A stretch of 64,000 nt of DNA from Catenovulum adriaticum (GCF_026725475.1 NZ_CP109965.1:806001-870000), one strand, 5' to 3'. Counted from the first letter of the stretch, positions 1 to 9,451 are shown. Translations and numbers: made by a program. The notes: generated by a model not told the origin, from the letters alone.

Positions 1-79
1 TAAATTTTATCTCAGGATATTTTTCATGGGATTTGGTTTCGGAGCATTTTGTTCTAACAAAATAGGGTCGCAAATTACG

Positions 80-1069
80 ATGAATAAAGACTTCACATTT
101 ACGATTAAATATAATTGTCTCGATGAAAATTATCAGCCTTCAGACAACACTCGTATCACAACTAATTTTGCTAATTTAGCCAGAGGAAAGAGCCGTAAAG
201 AGAATTTACGCAAAGCTTTAAAAATGATTAACAATAGTTTTAATGCGTTAGCACATTGGGATAACCCTAAAGGCGAACGTTATTCAGTTGAACTTGATAT
301 CATTTCTGTCGATATGAAAATAGAAGGGGAAACTCATACCTTTCCAACGATTGAAATACTGAAAACAAATATAGTTGATCATAAAACGAATAAACGCATT
401 GAGGGTATAGTCGGCAATAATTTTTCCTCTTATGTGAGAGATTATGATTTTAGTGTATTGCTGTCTGAACATAATAAGAATCAATCTACATTTAGTATCC
501 CGGATAATTTTGGCGAGCTGCATGGAAAGCTATTTAAGTATTTTGTGAATTCAAACGCTTATAAACAGCACTTTAATAAACCGCCTGTTATTTGCCTGAG
601 CGTATCGGATAATAAAATTTATCATCAAACTGAAAACCAGCACCCCGTATTAGGTCTTGAGTATCAACCCAATGACACTTCTTTGACTGAGCAATACTTT
701 AAAAAAATGGGCTTACACGTTCGTTATTTTATGCCACCAAATAGTGTCGCCCCTTTGGCTTTTTATTTTGTTGGCGATTTGCTAAATGATTACACAAGCT
801 TGGAGTTGATAAGCACTATTAGCACGATGGAAACGTTTCAAAAAATATATCGACCAGAAATTTATAATGCCAATGCGGTGGCAGGCAAGGCTTATCAACC
901 AAATTTAAAAAACCAAGATCATTCGTTAACACAAATTGTTTACGATCGAGAGGAGCGTAGCAAGTTGTCTATTAAGCAAGGAAAGTTTGCCGAGGAGCAT
1001 TTAATCAAACCATACCAAAGCGTGCTTGAGCAGTGGTCTGCTAATAACTCACTTAACGAACCTGCTTAA
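80..1069 (+). CDS. mesX: MesX (DUF1852), partner of methionine synthase MesD
   Basis: This is a DUF1852 family protein. In characterised relatives it is needed for methionine synthesis by the MetE-core enzyme MesD, encoded just downstream. The conserved N-terminal block (ENYQPSDNTRITTNFANLAR) is intact. The frame is open from an ATG at 26, which has AGGA eight bases upstream. I prefer the ATG at 80, giving 329 residues, because family members usually begin only about ten residues before that block; the 26 start would add 18 residues (347 aa). A 27-bp gap to mesD indicates an operon. The exact biochemical role of MesX is not known; reported work links the pair to oxygen-dependent, folate-independent methionine synthesis. 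Upstream control elements lie outside the window. Confidence 0.88.
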   Translation: MNKDFTFTIKYNCLDENYQPSDNTRITTNFANLARGKSRKENLRKALKMINNSFNALAHWDNPKGERYSVELDIISVDMKIEGETHTFPTIEILKTNIVDHKTNKRIEGIVGNNFSSYVRDYDFSVLLSEHNKNQSTFSIPDNFGELHGKLFKYFVNSNAYKQHFNKPPVICLSVSDNKIYHQTENQHPVLGLEYQPNDTSLTEQYFKKMGLHVRYFMPPNSVAPLAFYFVGDLLNDYTSLELISTISTMETFQKIYRPEIYNANAVAGKAYQPNLKNQDHSLTQIVYDREERSKLSIKQGKFAEEHLIKPYQSVLEQWSANNSLNEPA

Positions 1070-1096
1070 CCATTAAAAGGAACAATAAAATTTATT

Positions 1097-2131
1097 ATGA
1101 AAATCTTATTACCGACTTCAACAGCAGGCAGTTTGCCTAAGCCATCATGGCTGGCACAACCTGAAAAACTCTGGTCACCTTGGAAATTGCAAGGTGAGGA
1201 GTTAATCGACGGAAAACATGATGCATTATGTTTGTCTTTGCAAGAACAGCAACAAGCCAATATTAATATTGTGAGTGACGGCGAGCAAACCCGGCAGCAC
1301 TTTGTGACGACATTTATTGAGCACTTGAGTGGCGTTGATTTTGAGAACCGTAAAACTGTTAAAATTCGTGATCGTTACGAGGCTAGCGTTCCAACGGTGG
1401 TTAGTGCTGTTTCTCGACCAAAGCCAGTTTTTGTGGAAGATGCCAAATTTTTACGCAAACAAACTAAACAACCTATAAAATGGGCCTTGCCAGGTCCGAT
1501 GACAATGATAGATACGCTTTTTGATGATTACTATAAGAGCCGTGAAAAGCTTGCTTGGGAATTTGCCAAAATTCTTAATCAAGAAGCGAAAGCGTTAGAA
1601 GCTGTAGGGGTGGATATCATTCAATTTGATGAACCCGCATTTAATGTATTCTTTGATGACGTTAATGATTGGGGTATTGCCTGTTTAGAGCGAGCAATTG
1701 AAGGGCTTAAGTGCGAAACCGCCGTGCATATTTGCTATGGGTATGGTATTAAAGCGAATACCGACTGGAAAAAAACGTTAGGCTCAGAATGGCTACAATA
1801 CGAAGCGGTTTTCCCCAAACTTAAAAACTCTAATATCGATATTATATCGCTAGAGTGTCATAACTCTCATGTGCCTATTGAATTGTTGGAACTTGTTCGG
1901 GGTAAAAAAGTGATGGTAGGCGCCATTGATGTCGCAAATAATATGATTGAAACGCCTGAAGAAGTCGCTAATACGTTGCGAGAAGCACTAAAGTTTGTTG
2001 ATGCCGACAAACTTTACCCTTGTACAAACTGTGGTATGGCACCTTTACCTCGTGAAATTGCAAGAGGTAAACTCAATGCTTTAAGTGCTGGCGCAGAGAT
2101 TGTTCGAAACGAACTTTTGCAAACATCGTAA
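1097..2131 (+). CDS. mesD: MesD, MetE-core (C-terminal-domain-only) methionine synthase
   Basis: At 344 residues it corresponds to the catalytic C-terminal barrel of cobalamin-independent methionine synthase (MetE) and lacks the N-terminal domain. The probable zinc site is visible: His211 and Cys213 (HICYG), Glu253 (SLECH) and Cys312 (CTNCG). Other family landmarks are DGEQTR near residue 62 and QFDEPAF near 178. It methylates homocysteine to methionine. MesD-type enzymes act without methyl-folate and with MesX, which is encoded immediately upstream. The start has a distant AAGG (1077-1080), so translation may be partly coupled to mesX. A generic MetE-like protein is the alternative, but the DUF1852 neighbour strongly favours MesD. 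Confidence 0.88.
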   Translation: MKILLPTSTAGSLPKPSWLAQPEKLWSPWKLQGEELIDGKHDALCLSLQEQQQANINIVSDGEQTRQHFVTTFIEHLSGVDFENRKTVKIRDRYEASVPTVVSAVSRPKPVFVEDAKFLRKQTKQPIKWALPGPMTMIDTLFDDYYKSREKLAWEFAKILNQEAKALEAVGVDIIQFDEPAFNVFFDDVNDWGIACLERAIEGLKCETAVHICYGYGIKANTDWKKTLGSEWLQYEAVFPKLKNSNIDIISLECHNSHVPIELLELVRGKKVMVGAIDVANNMIETPEEVANTLREALKFVDADKLYPCTNCGMAPLPREIARGKLNALSAGAEIVRNELLQTS

Positions 2132-2193
2132 ACCAGTGCGCAGTCATTAATATAACTTCTTAGCGGTTTATATTTTTGATTGCTTACATTATT

Positions 2194-2225
2194 GATTTAA
2201 CGAGGAGCAATTGCCCCGTTAAATC
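2194..2225. terminator. Hairpin between convergent mesD and permease genes
   Basis: Arms 2194-2205 and 2214-2225 are complementary at 11 of 12 positions (GATTTAACGAGG / CCCCGTTAAATC). It lies 60 bp after mesD and 55 bp before the end of the oppositely transcribed permease. There is no long T-run, so function as an intrinsic terminator is only likely from position. Confidence 0.4.
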
Positions 2226-2279
2226 AGATACTGAACTAAAGGCTAATCAATATCCTATTCGTAAACTTTCACCATGAGC

Positions 2280-3110
2280 TTATAAAACAAGCTCAGCCAA
2301 CATGCGCAGGCCAGTGAATAGCAATACCAGCGCAAAAATTTTCTTCAGTTTTATAGCGTCTAATTTAGCTGATAATGATGCCCCTACCGGTGCAAATAAT
2401 ACAGTAAGCGGTACAATACAAAATAAAGCCATTAGATTAACTAAGCCAAATGTGCCAACCGGTGCATCGGCTGGTGTCGTGCCGAATAAAAACATTGTGA
2501 GGGCACCCGGCAACGAAATAATAAGACCGATAGCTGCAGCAGTACCCACTGCTTTATGAGCTGGGTAGTTATAAAGTGTTAATAATGGCACAGAGATAGT
2601 TCCGCCGCCAATTCCGACCATTGCACTGAAAAAACCAATACACCCGCTCATAACGTTTTGGCCTGCAGTATTAGGCAGTTGTTGAAATAGGGCAGATTTT
2701 CCTGTTCTAAATAGCATATTGAGTGCAGATAAGGTCGCTATTACCCCAAATAGCATGGTCAGTATGGTGCCATCAACCCGAGTGACTAACCAACTGCCAG
2801 TTAATACACCAATAAAAATAAAAACCGCCCAACGTTTAAGAAGGTTAAAGTCGACATTGCCTTTTTGATTGTGAGAGCGGATGGAACTGATTGAAGTAGG
2901 AACTATCGTAGCCAGTGAGGTGGCAGTTGCAATTAACATCGCTGATTCGGGCGATACGCCAAAACTTTGGAATAAGAAAAATAGTACCGGTACTATGACA
3001 ATACCACCACCTACGCCTAATAGACCGGCTAAAACACCTGCGAATATCCCAGTGGCGGCTAACGCTAAAAAAGTCGATAAGTTGTTTGTAATAAATTCAA
3101 TTATATTCAT
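2280..3110 (-). CDS. TauE/SafE family (DUF81) membrane permease
   Basis: This 276-residue integral membrane protein has about eight hydrophobic segments and the internal duplication typical of TauE/SafE (DUF81) transporters. The glycine-rich signature appears twice: LLGVGGGIVIVPV near residue 30 and MVGIGGGTISVPL near residue 163. Members export or import sulfite, sulfoacetate, taurine-derived anions or other small organic anions, but substrate cannot be read from sequence. It converges on mesD and is probably monocistronic. The location beside a methionine synthesis operon makes a sulfur-compound substrate conceivable, but that is only inference. Confidence 0.85.
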   Translation of the reverse strand: MNIIEFITNNLSTFLALAATGIFAGVLAGLLGVGGGIVIVPVLFFLFQSFGVSPESAMLIATATSLATIVPTSISSIRSHNQKGNVDFNLLKRWAVFIFIGVLTGSWLVTRVDGTILTMLFGVIATLSALNMLFRTGKSALFQQLPNTAGQNVMSGCIGFFSAMVGIGGGTISVPLLTLYNYPAHKAVGTAAAIGLIISLPGALTMFLFGTTPADAPVGTFGLVNLMALFCIVPLTVLFAPVGASLSAKLDAIKLKKIFALVLLFTGLRMLAELVL

Positions 3111-3300
3111 TAATGACGGCTGCTATGTTTAATTATTGATAAAGATCTTATCACCAACTAGTTAAAAACGTGGTCGATCATAAGGCGATCTATGATGTAA
3201 ACGATAAAACTTATTAAATAAATCGTACGAGCTTGCGATATGTTGCTGAAGTTATATTTTTAATCCGTTAATTTTAAAGGTATTTGGCTGATTAGTAAGT

Positions 3301-3332
3301 GATAAAATTTCATCAATTAATGAAATTTTATC
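3301..3332. repeat. Perfect 13-bp AT-rich inverted repeat
   Basis: GATAAAATTTCAT (3301-3313) and ATGAAATTTTATC (3320-3332) are perfect complements around a 6-base loop. It sits in the 360-bp gene-free stretch 3111-3470, downstream of the minus-strand tRNA array and upstream of the permease. It lacks a T-tract. It could be a weak transcription end structure or a protein-binding palindrome. I see nothing else in this interval. Confidence 0.5.
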
Positions 3333-3479
3333 ATCATTAAAATAAAAGCCTGAGCAAGTAAAGTTGAAAGCGCCAGTTAAAACAATCACGAAAGGCGGTA
3401 CATTATGTTTATGTTAATTGCAGTTCAACTATAGCGGTACTAGAGGGGGGAGCGGTCATTGGCTTTTTAGCTTTAAGCG

Positions 3480-3910
3480 TTGCGGAGCGTCGCTGGTCTT
3501 ATGTAAGCTGAGACCGACGAGTGACAAAGCCTATGTTTTGAAATGATTAAGATATCAAATAAAAAAGAAATGGTTGCGGGAGCAGGATTTGAACCTACGA
3601 CCTTCGCTGGTCTTATGTAAGCTGAGACCGACGAGTGACCAAGGCTATGTTTTGAAATGTAAGATATCAAATAAAAAAGAAATGGTTGCGGGAGCAGGAT
3701 TTGAACCTACGACCTTCGCTGGTCTTATATAAGCTGAGACCGACGAGTGACCAAGGCTATATTTTGAAATGTAAGATATCAAATAAAAAAAAGAAATGGT
3801 TGCGGAAGCAGGATTTGAACCTACGACGTTCGCTGGTCTTATATAAGCTGAGACCGACGAGTGACCAAGGCTATATTTTGAAATGATTAAGATATCAAAT
3901 AAAAAAGAAA
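3480..3910 (-). repeat. Tandem ~114-bp repeats derived from tRNA-fMet (type 1)
   Basis: Three units begin at 3571, 3683 and 3797, preceded by a partial unit from about 3480, and they abut the intact tRNA at 3911. On the minus strand each ends with the T-arm, the 3' acceptor strand and CCA of the neighbouring tRNA-fMet. The anticodon arm is replaced by a hairpin (GGTCT...AGACC on the plus strand) and the 5' acceptor and most of the D arm are missing. Each CCA is followed on the minus strand by a T-rich tract (TTTCTTTTTT). Copies differ by a few substitutions. They cannot be functional tRNAs. The arrangement resembles the repeats that carry a tRNA 3' end behind E. coli tyrT. Confidence 0.85.
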
Positions 3911-3987
<77 letters not shown>

Positions 3988-4052
3988 ACAATGAGATGTG
4001 TACATCCGTTTACTGGCGACTAGAAATCCTTTCTAGTATTTGCATTTAAAAG

Positions 4053-4146
4053 TGGTTGCGGGAGCAGGATTTGAACCTACAACCTTTGAGATATAAAGTG
4101 AGAGCCTGAAGGCGAATTGTTTATATCTACTAACCAAATTGTAAAG
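4053..4146 (-). pseudogene. tRNA-fMet-derived degenerate unit (type 2), copy 1
   Basis: The 3' third of tRNA-fMet (T arm, acceptor strand, CCA) is retained. The rest is replaced by a sequence with a perfect 9-bp stem (AGATATAAA / TTTATATCT on the plus strand) enclosing a GCC-TGAA-GGC hairpin. It lies between intact copies A and B. The replaced segment differs from the type 1 repeats, so this arose by a separate event. Confidence 0.75.
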
Positions 4147-4223
<77 letters not shown>

Positions 4224-4288
4224 ACAATGAGATGTGTATATCCGTTTACTGGCGACTAGAAATCCTTTCTAGTATTTATATTTTAAAA

Positions 4289-4381
4289 TGGTTGCGGGCG
4301 CTGGATTTAACTTAACGACCTTTGAGATATAAGTGAGAGCCTGAGGGCGAATACTTTATATCTACTAACCAAATTGTAAAA
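4289..4381 (-). pseudogene. tRNA-fMet-derived degenerate unit (type 2), copy 2
   Basis: Same design as the unit at 4053-4146 but more diverged in the T-arm part (GCGCTGGATTTAACTTAACG on the plus strand instead of the canonical T-arm sequence). The AGATATAA / TTATATCT stem and the inner GCC/GGC pairing are retained although bases between them changed. It sits between intact copies B and C. Confidence 0.72.
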
Positions 4382-4458
<77 letters not shown>

Positions 4459-4516
4459 ACAATTCTTTTGTTAATCGCTACAACTTAAAAGTGCGTTGCT
4501 GCGTAACGAGGCGTGC

Positions 4517-4544
4517 ATACTAATGGATTTGTTTTATATTGCAA
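4517..4544 (-). promoter_or_regulatory. Predicted sigma-70 promoter of the tRNA-fMet array
   Basis: On the minus strand, TTGCAA (4539-4544) and TAGTAT (4517-4522) are separated by 16 bp and followed by the GC-rich discriminator GCACGCC. The leader CGCCTCGTTAC closely matches the leader of the second rRNA operon (23106 onward). A GC-rich discriminator with a short spacer is typical of stringently controlled stable-RNA promoters. The remaining gene-free stretch to 4820 is AT-rich and presumably holds UP-like sequence and the promoter of the divergent DUF1302 gene, which I could not assign confidently. Confidence 0.65.
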
Positions 4545-4820
4545 GCTTTAATCTTAAATAATATTTCAGTTGCTCAATTGGTAATCAATTTGCCTTGTTT
4601 ATTATTAATTTTCAGCTTAACTGTAAATTAATAACTTATATCTATATCTTAATTATCTATTTTAGCAGAAATTGTTTAATGGAATATAATTAGATTAACT
4701 TTTTAGGAATTAGGTGGTAAGACCACTATATTGTGTTAAAATATTGTAATTGTATATGTAAAGTCTAATTTGTTTAATTAGTATTATCCTACTTGGAGTT
4801 GTAGAAGGAGTTAAATTAAT

Positions 4821-6926
4821 ATGAGTCGATTTGTACGGTTAAGCACTATAAAGTTAGTGCCTGTTATTGCCGCAAGCTTTTTGAGCGTTTCAAATTCTTT
4901 TGCTGCCCAGTTTGATATTGCTGGTTTAGACGTTAGCTTTGATTCTACATTTACGCTGGGCACAAGTTATAGAGTTGAAAATAGAGACTGGTCATTAATT
5001 GGGAAAAATAATCATCCCAATGTTCAATGGGCAAACGAGCAAGGTCCTTACAACGCGGTGTTAAATCCGATATATGATCCCGCCGATATTTGGGATCAAC
5101 CTGGCTCATATTCTGCAAATGGTGACTTAGCAAATTTAAATCATGATCCAGGCGAAGCATTTTCTCGAATGTTCTCAGGAACGCACGAGTTAGATATCAA
5201 TGCAGGTGACTGGGGTGTTTTTACTCGGTTTATGTATTTTTACGATCAGGCTGCACAACAAAAGAAAGCATGGAAACATCCGTTAACAGGTGAATATTAT
5301 GACCTTTGTGCTGATAAACAAGCCAAAGAAAGAATTTGCCAAGATTTTCGCTTTTTAGATGCTTTTGTCTATGGCTACTTTGATATTGCAGATAAACCCG
5401 TCTCCGTCAAATTAGGTAAACAAGTAGTAAGCTGGGGGGAAAGTTCGTTAATCGCGCATGGGATTAACGCTATTAACCCGGTTGATATATCTCGATTAAA
5501 AGCGCCAGGTGCTGAATTAAAAGAAGCTTTTATTCCGGTTGGCATGTTATGGGGATCGATTAGTTTAACGGATAATATTTATTTAGATGCCTTTTATCAG
5601 TATGAATGGCAAGAAACTATTTTACCGGCACCTGGTAGCTATTTTTCAACCAATGATTTTGCTGGATATGGCGGCTATCAAAATAATGTGCAAATTGGTT
5701 TTACTCAAAACCCAGACATTAATACCGAATATTTGGTGAATCAGCTAAATGGCTCTGTTAAGGGGTATTTAAATGCAAATATTGATGATATTAATAATTT
5801 AGTTGGGCAAATTGCGCAGGCAGATGCAAGCCAGCAAGCACAATTAGCCGAACAATTTTATCAAATCACGGCCCCTTATTATTTATACGGTACAAAAACA
5901 GCGATTAAAGCTAGAGAAGAAAATGGTGACCAAAAACCGAAAAATGGCGGTCAGTACGGGTTAAAACTTGGGGTTTATTCGCCAGATTTAAATGACTCTG
6001 AATTTGGTTTTTATTTTATGAACTACCATAGTCGTCGACCAATTAATTCAGGTAAAGCGAGTAATTTTGAGTTGGGTAGTGTTTATCAGGATATTCAATA
6101 TTTGTTAAATAATACAATTTCAAATAAAAATTTCCAAAATTTGAATGTATTTACCCAAGCTTATTTAGAATACCCAGAAGACATTAAACTATATGGGTTT
6201 AGTTTTAATACCAGTATCAATGAAACAGCACTTGCAGGCGAAATTGCTTACCGTCAAGATGAACCATTGCAAGTCGATGATGTTGAGTTACTTTATGCTG
6301 GGATGCCTGAACAATTAGCAAATGCAGGTTTACGTCCAGATTTGGAAGGAGTCTCGCAATTACCAGAAGTACCCTCTGGTGGTATTGCACAAGGTTATAT
6401 TTTACGGGATACAGTACAGGCGCAAGCCACATTGACACATTTATTTGGTCCAATGTTAGGATCTGATTCGCTTGCCTTGCTAGGGGAGGCAGGTGTTGTT
6501 CACATTCAAGATATGCCTGAATACGATGAATTAAGGTTAAATGGCCCAGGCACAGCTCGCGGTGGGGTTTTACCTGTGAATCAAGGTTTAATTACTGGTC
6601 TTTCAAATGGGATAGAAACGACGCCTTTCCCGACTGCTTCAGCGTGGGGTTATAAAATTTTAGCTAGATTGTCTTACAATAATTTATTTTATGGTGTAAA
6701 TGTTCAGCCTAAAATTGTATTTTCGCACGATGTTAATGGCATAACCCCAGATCCTATGTTTTTATTTGTCGAAGATCGCAAATCAGCTGCATTTAGTGTT
6801 AATTTCGATTATCAAAGTAAGCTAGCGGTAGAATTAGGCTACAATTCATTTTGGGGCGGAGTTGGTAAAAGTAATGGTTTTGCGGATAGAGACTATGTAT
6901 CACTAAGCGTTAAATATTCGCTTTAA
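4821..6926 (+). CDS. DUF1302 family outer-membrane beta-barrel protein
   Basis: A 701-residue exported protein with a signal peptide ending near SNSFAAQF (about residue 30) and a pattern of alternating amphipathic strands ending in an aromatic-rich C-terminus (VSLSVKYSL), as in outer-membrane barrels. Segments such as KLGKQVVSWGESSLIAHGIN match the DUF1302 family. A ribosome site AAGGAG (4805-4810) supports the start. It heads a four-gene cluster with DUF1329, a YCF48-like protein and an MMPL transporter, a combination found together in many proteobacteria. It is probably the outer-membrane channel or receptor of that system, moving an unidentified hydrophobic molecule. Confidence 0.85.
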   Translation: MSRFVRLSTIKLVPVIAASFLSVSNSFAAQFDIAGLDVSFDSTFTLGTSYRVENRDWSLIGKNNHPNVQWANEQGPYNAVLNPIYDPADIWDQPGSYSANGDLANLNHDPGEAFSRMFSGTHELDINAGDWGVFTRFMYFYDQAAQQKKAWKHPLTGEYYDLCADKQAKERICQDFRFLDAFVYGYFDIADKPVSVKLGKQVVSWGESSLIAHGINAINPVDISRLKAPGAELKEAFIPVGMLWGSISLTDNIYLDAFYQYEWQETILPAPGSYFSTNDFAGYGGYQNNVQIGFTQNPDINTEYLVNQLNGSVKGYLNANIDDINNLVGQIAQADASQQAQLAEQFYQITAPYYLYGTKTAIKAREENGDQKPKNGGQYGLKLGVYSPDLNDSEFGFYFMNYHSRRPINSGKASNFELGSVYQDIQYLLNNTISNKNFQNLNVFTQAYLEYPEDIKLYGFSFNTSINETALAGEIAYRQDEPLQVDDVELLYAGMPEQLANAGLRPDLEGVSQLPEVPSGGIAQGYILRDTVQAQATLTHLFGPMLGSDSLALLGEAGVVHIQDMPEYDELRLNGPGTARGGVLPVNQGLITGLSNGIETTPFPTASAWGYKILARLSYNNLFYGVNVQPKIVFSHDVNGITPDPMFLFVEDRKSAAFSVNFDYQSKLAVELGYNSFWGGVGKSNGFADRDYVSLSVKYSL

Positions 6927-7016
6927 TTTAGCAGTAGTATTGCTAAATTAATTGAAGGCACTAGTTTTTAGTGAGATGAAAAGGATATTCATTATTAAAT
7001 TTATAAGGTTGTATTT

Positions 7017-8396
7017 ATGAGTGTATTGATAAAATCGCGAATTTCTTTATTGGTAAGCATGGTTGCGCTTGGATTGTCTGGCACAATTGCACATGCAAAA
7101 GTAACCGAAAGTGAAGCTCAGCAGCTAGGTCAATCATTGACTGCATTAGGGGCTGAAAAAAAAGCTAATGCCGATGGGTCTATCCCGGCTTGGCAAGGCG
7201 GAATTACTCAGCCGCCAGCTGAATATAGCGTTGGGGATCATCACCTAGATCCATATTCAGACGATAAAAAACTGTTTGAAATTACCAGTCAAAATTATAA
7301 GCAATATGAAAAACTATTAACGCCGGGTCAAATTGCGTTATTTAATACGTATCCAGACTCTTTTATAATGCCAATTTATCAAACGCATCGCTCTGCATCT
7401 CAACCGAATTATGTTTATAAGGCAACAAAAGCAAACGCGTTAACTGCCGAATTAGTCGATTCTGGTGAAGGGGTTAAAGGTGCAGCCACTGGGATTCCTT
7501 TTCCTATTCCTAAGTCTGGCCTTGAAGCTATTTGGAACCATATTTTGCGTTTTCGGGGAACCGATATTGCCAGGTGGGGCGGCCAAGCTTCACCAACAGC
7601 ATCGGGCGATTATACCTTTATTGGTTTTGAAGAAGAGGTAATGACTGATTATTCAAGAGAATCTGCAACGCCAGAAAATTTAGCTCAAACTAACATTATC
7701 TCTATGTTTAAGCAAAAAGTGACGTCTCCTTCTCGTTTAAAAGGCACCGCATTATTAGTTCATGAAACCTTAAATCAAGTTAAGCAACCAAGACAAGCTT
7801 GGACTTATAACACAGGCCAGCGTCGAGTTCGTAAAGCACCCAATATTGCTTTTGACGCACCTGGTACTGCTTCTGATGGGTTAAGAACAACAGATGAATT
7901 TGATATGTATAATGGCTCGCCAGGCCGATATGACTGGAAGCTTATTGGTAAACAAGAGTTGTACATACCCTATAATAATTATGCCCTTCATCAAGAAGGT
8001 ATTGATTATGATGATATTTTAAAGCCGGGCCATATTAATCCAGAGCTAACTCGATATGAAAAGCATAGAGTTTGGGTTGTTGAAGCAAATTTAAAGTCAG
8101 GCATGCGTCATATATATAAAAAACGTGTTTTTTATATAGACGAAGATAGTTGGCAAATTTCTGTCGTAGATACTTATGATAATCGAGATTCTTTGTATCG
8201 AGTTAATTTTACGTATGTAATTAACTATTATGAAGTGCCGACTTTATGGAGCACTTTGGATGTTTATCATGATTTAAATTCACGACGCTACTTAGCACTT
8301 GGATTAGATAATAACGAAAAAATGTATGACTTTAGTGTCGATTTAGATACAGGGGATTTTACGCCTCAAGCCTTACGACGTGAAGGTTTACGTTAA
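7017..8396 (+). CDS. DUF1329 family periplasmic protein
   Basis: This 459-residue protein has a clear Sec signal peptide (cleavage near AHA-KVT, residue 27-28). DUF1329 is usually about 450 residues, and its known structures resemble the lipid-binding LolA/LolB fold. Motifs visible here include GSIPAWQGG near residue 57, RRVRKAPNIAFDAPG near 267 and a C-terminal RRYLALGLDNNE. It lies 90 bp after the DUF1302 gene and 23 bp before the YCF48-like gene, so the four genes look co-transcribed. A shuttle role for a lipid-like substrate between inner-membrane transporter and outer membrane is inferred from fold and context only. Confidence 0.85.
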   Translation: MSVLIKSRISLLVSMVALGLSGTIAHAKVTESEAQQLGQSLTALGAEKKANADGSIPAWQGGITQPPAEYSVGDHHLDPYSDDKKLFEITSQNYKQYEKLLTPGQIALFNTYPDSFIMPIYQTHRSASQPNYVYKATKANALTAELVDSGEGVKGAATGIPFPIPKSGLEAIWNHILRFRGTDIARWGGQASPTASGDYTFIGFEEEVMTDYSRESATPENLAQTNIISMFKQKVTSPSRLKGTALLVHETLNQVKQPRQAWTYNTGQRRVRKAPNIAFDAPGTASDGLRTTDEFDMYNGSPGRYDWKLIGKQELYIPYNNYALHQEGIDYDDILKPGHINPELTRYEKHRVWVVEANLKSGMRHIYKKRVFYIDEDSWQISVVDTYDNRDSLYRVNFTYVINYYEVPTLWSTLDVYHDLNSRRYLALGLDNNEKMYDFSVDLDTGDFTPQALRREGLR

Positions 8397-8419
8397 ATCA
8401 ATATAAAGATTTATAAAAA

Positions 8420-9439
8420 ATGAAATTAGTTAAATGTTTTATATTGATCTTGTGTGCTAATTTAGTCATGCAAGTAGCCAAGGCTGATGCAAAGTTAGCC
8501 TTGGTTAAATCCTCTTTGCTTTTAGATATTACCTCAGTCAATCAGCAGGCTTTAATTGCTGTTGGTGAGCGCGGTCATATTTTACGTAAAAAATCAGCCC
8601 AACCTTGGCAATTAGTGGCTTCCCCTTCTGATATTACACTCACGTCGGTGACTGCTCCGCACCATAACAAAGTGTGGGCAGTTGGACATCAAGGTACGAT
8701 TTTAATGAGCCCTGATGCAGGTAAAACTTGGCAAATCAATTTTAAAGTAGATACTGACTCGCCTTTTATGGATATTTTATTTTTTGATGAAAATCATGGT
8801 GTTGCGATTGGTGCTTATGGTTTGTTTTACCGTACATTAGATGGTGGAAAAAGCTGGAATAAAGAAGTACACCCAAGTATTTTACTGTTAGATGACCAGA
8901 CATATTTGGCCGATGTTAAAACTGAATCTGACGAACTTTATAAAGAAGAAGTTGCCGCCCTTCAACCTCACTTAAACCAAATAACATTATTGAACCAAAA
9001 TCGTTTAATTATGGTAGGTGAATTTGGACTAATTGCCACTAGTGACGACAAAGGTAAAAGCTGGCAACGATTAGATGAGATTTATGTGGGATCATTTTTT
9101 GATGTTTCGGCGCAATCACAGGTGATTGTTTCGGGTTTACGAGGCCATATTTTTTACTCTGAACAACCACTAAATCAGTCTACGCAATGGCAATCTATCA
9201 AAGTATCCGAACCTGTTAATATTAATACTGCAATTAAATTGCCAGATCAAACTTGGAGATTGTTTGGCAATAGTCAAACGTATTGGAAATGGTCTGTTGG
9301 TATGCAGCAAGCAGAGCCAGTTGCTCAATTAAAAAGCAAAGCGATTATCAGCGCTGCTATTTTTGATCAAAAAATATGGCTAGTCGGAGATAAAGGGCTA
9401 GAGCAAATCGAATTACCAGAGTCACCCCCCATTCAATAG
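8420..9439 (+). CDS. YCF48-like beta-propeller protein
   Basis: A 339-residue secreted or periplasmic protein with signal peptide (about residues 1-22) and several BNR/sialidase-type repeats, for example SPDAGKTW, RTLDGGKSW and SDDKGKSW. Each is preceded by a glycine-rich strand such as GHQGTI or GAYGLF. The family is named after the cyanobacterial photosystem II assembly factor YCF48 (HCF136), but in heterotrophs like this it is always found with DUF1302/DUF1329/MMPL neighbours and has nothing to do with photosynthesis. It is likely a scaffold or assembly factor for the neighbouring transporter. Spacing is 12 bp to the next gene. Confidence 0.83.
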   Translation: MKLVKCFILILCANLVMQVAKADAKLALVKSSLLLDITSVNQQALIAVGERGHILRKKSAQPWQLVASPSDITLTSVTAPHHNKVWAVGHQGTILMSPDAGKTWQINFKVDTDSPFMDILFFDENHGVAIGAYGLFYRTLDGGKSWNKEVHPSILLLDDQTYLADVKTESDELYKEEVAALQPHLNQITLLNQNRLIMVGEFGLIATSDDKGKSWQRLDEIYVGSFFDVSAQSQVIVSGLRGHIFYSEQPLNQSTQWQSIKVSEPVNINTAIKLPDQTWRLFGNSQTYWKWSVGMQQAEPVAQLKSKAIISAAIFDQKIWLVGDKGLEQIELPESPPIQ

Positions 9440-9451
9440 CAGAGGTTTCAT

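Noticed and set aside
26..79. N-terminal extension of mesX from the ATG at 26
   Set aside because: AGGA lies well placed before it, but family alignment begins around the ATG at 80. The extension has no similarity to anything and would be unusual.
2302..2559. Plus-strand frame inside the permease gene
   Set aside because: Antisense shadow of the TauE/SafE gene; composition rich in N, P, T and A typical of a reverse complement of hydrophobic coding sequence.
3473..3886. Open frames of 65 and 66 codons in the tRNA repeat region
   Set aside because: They are translations of the tandem tRNA-derived repeats (repeated GSNPAPAT and LNLRPSLVLYKLRP strings). They have no ribosome site and are artefacts of repetitive DNA.
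8420..9439. Photosystem II assembly factor
   Set aside because: The YCF48 name is historical. Context with DUF1302/DUF1329/MMPL and absence of photosynthesis genes make an envelope role far more likely.
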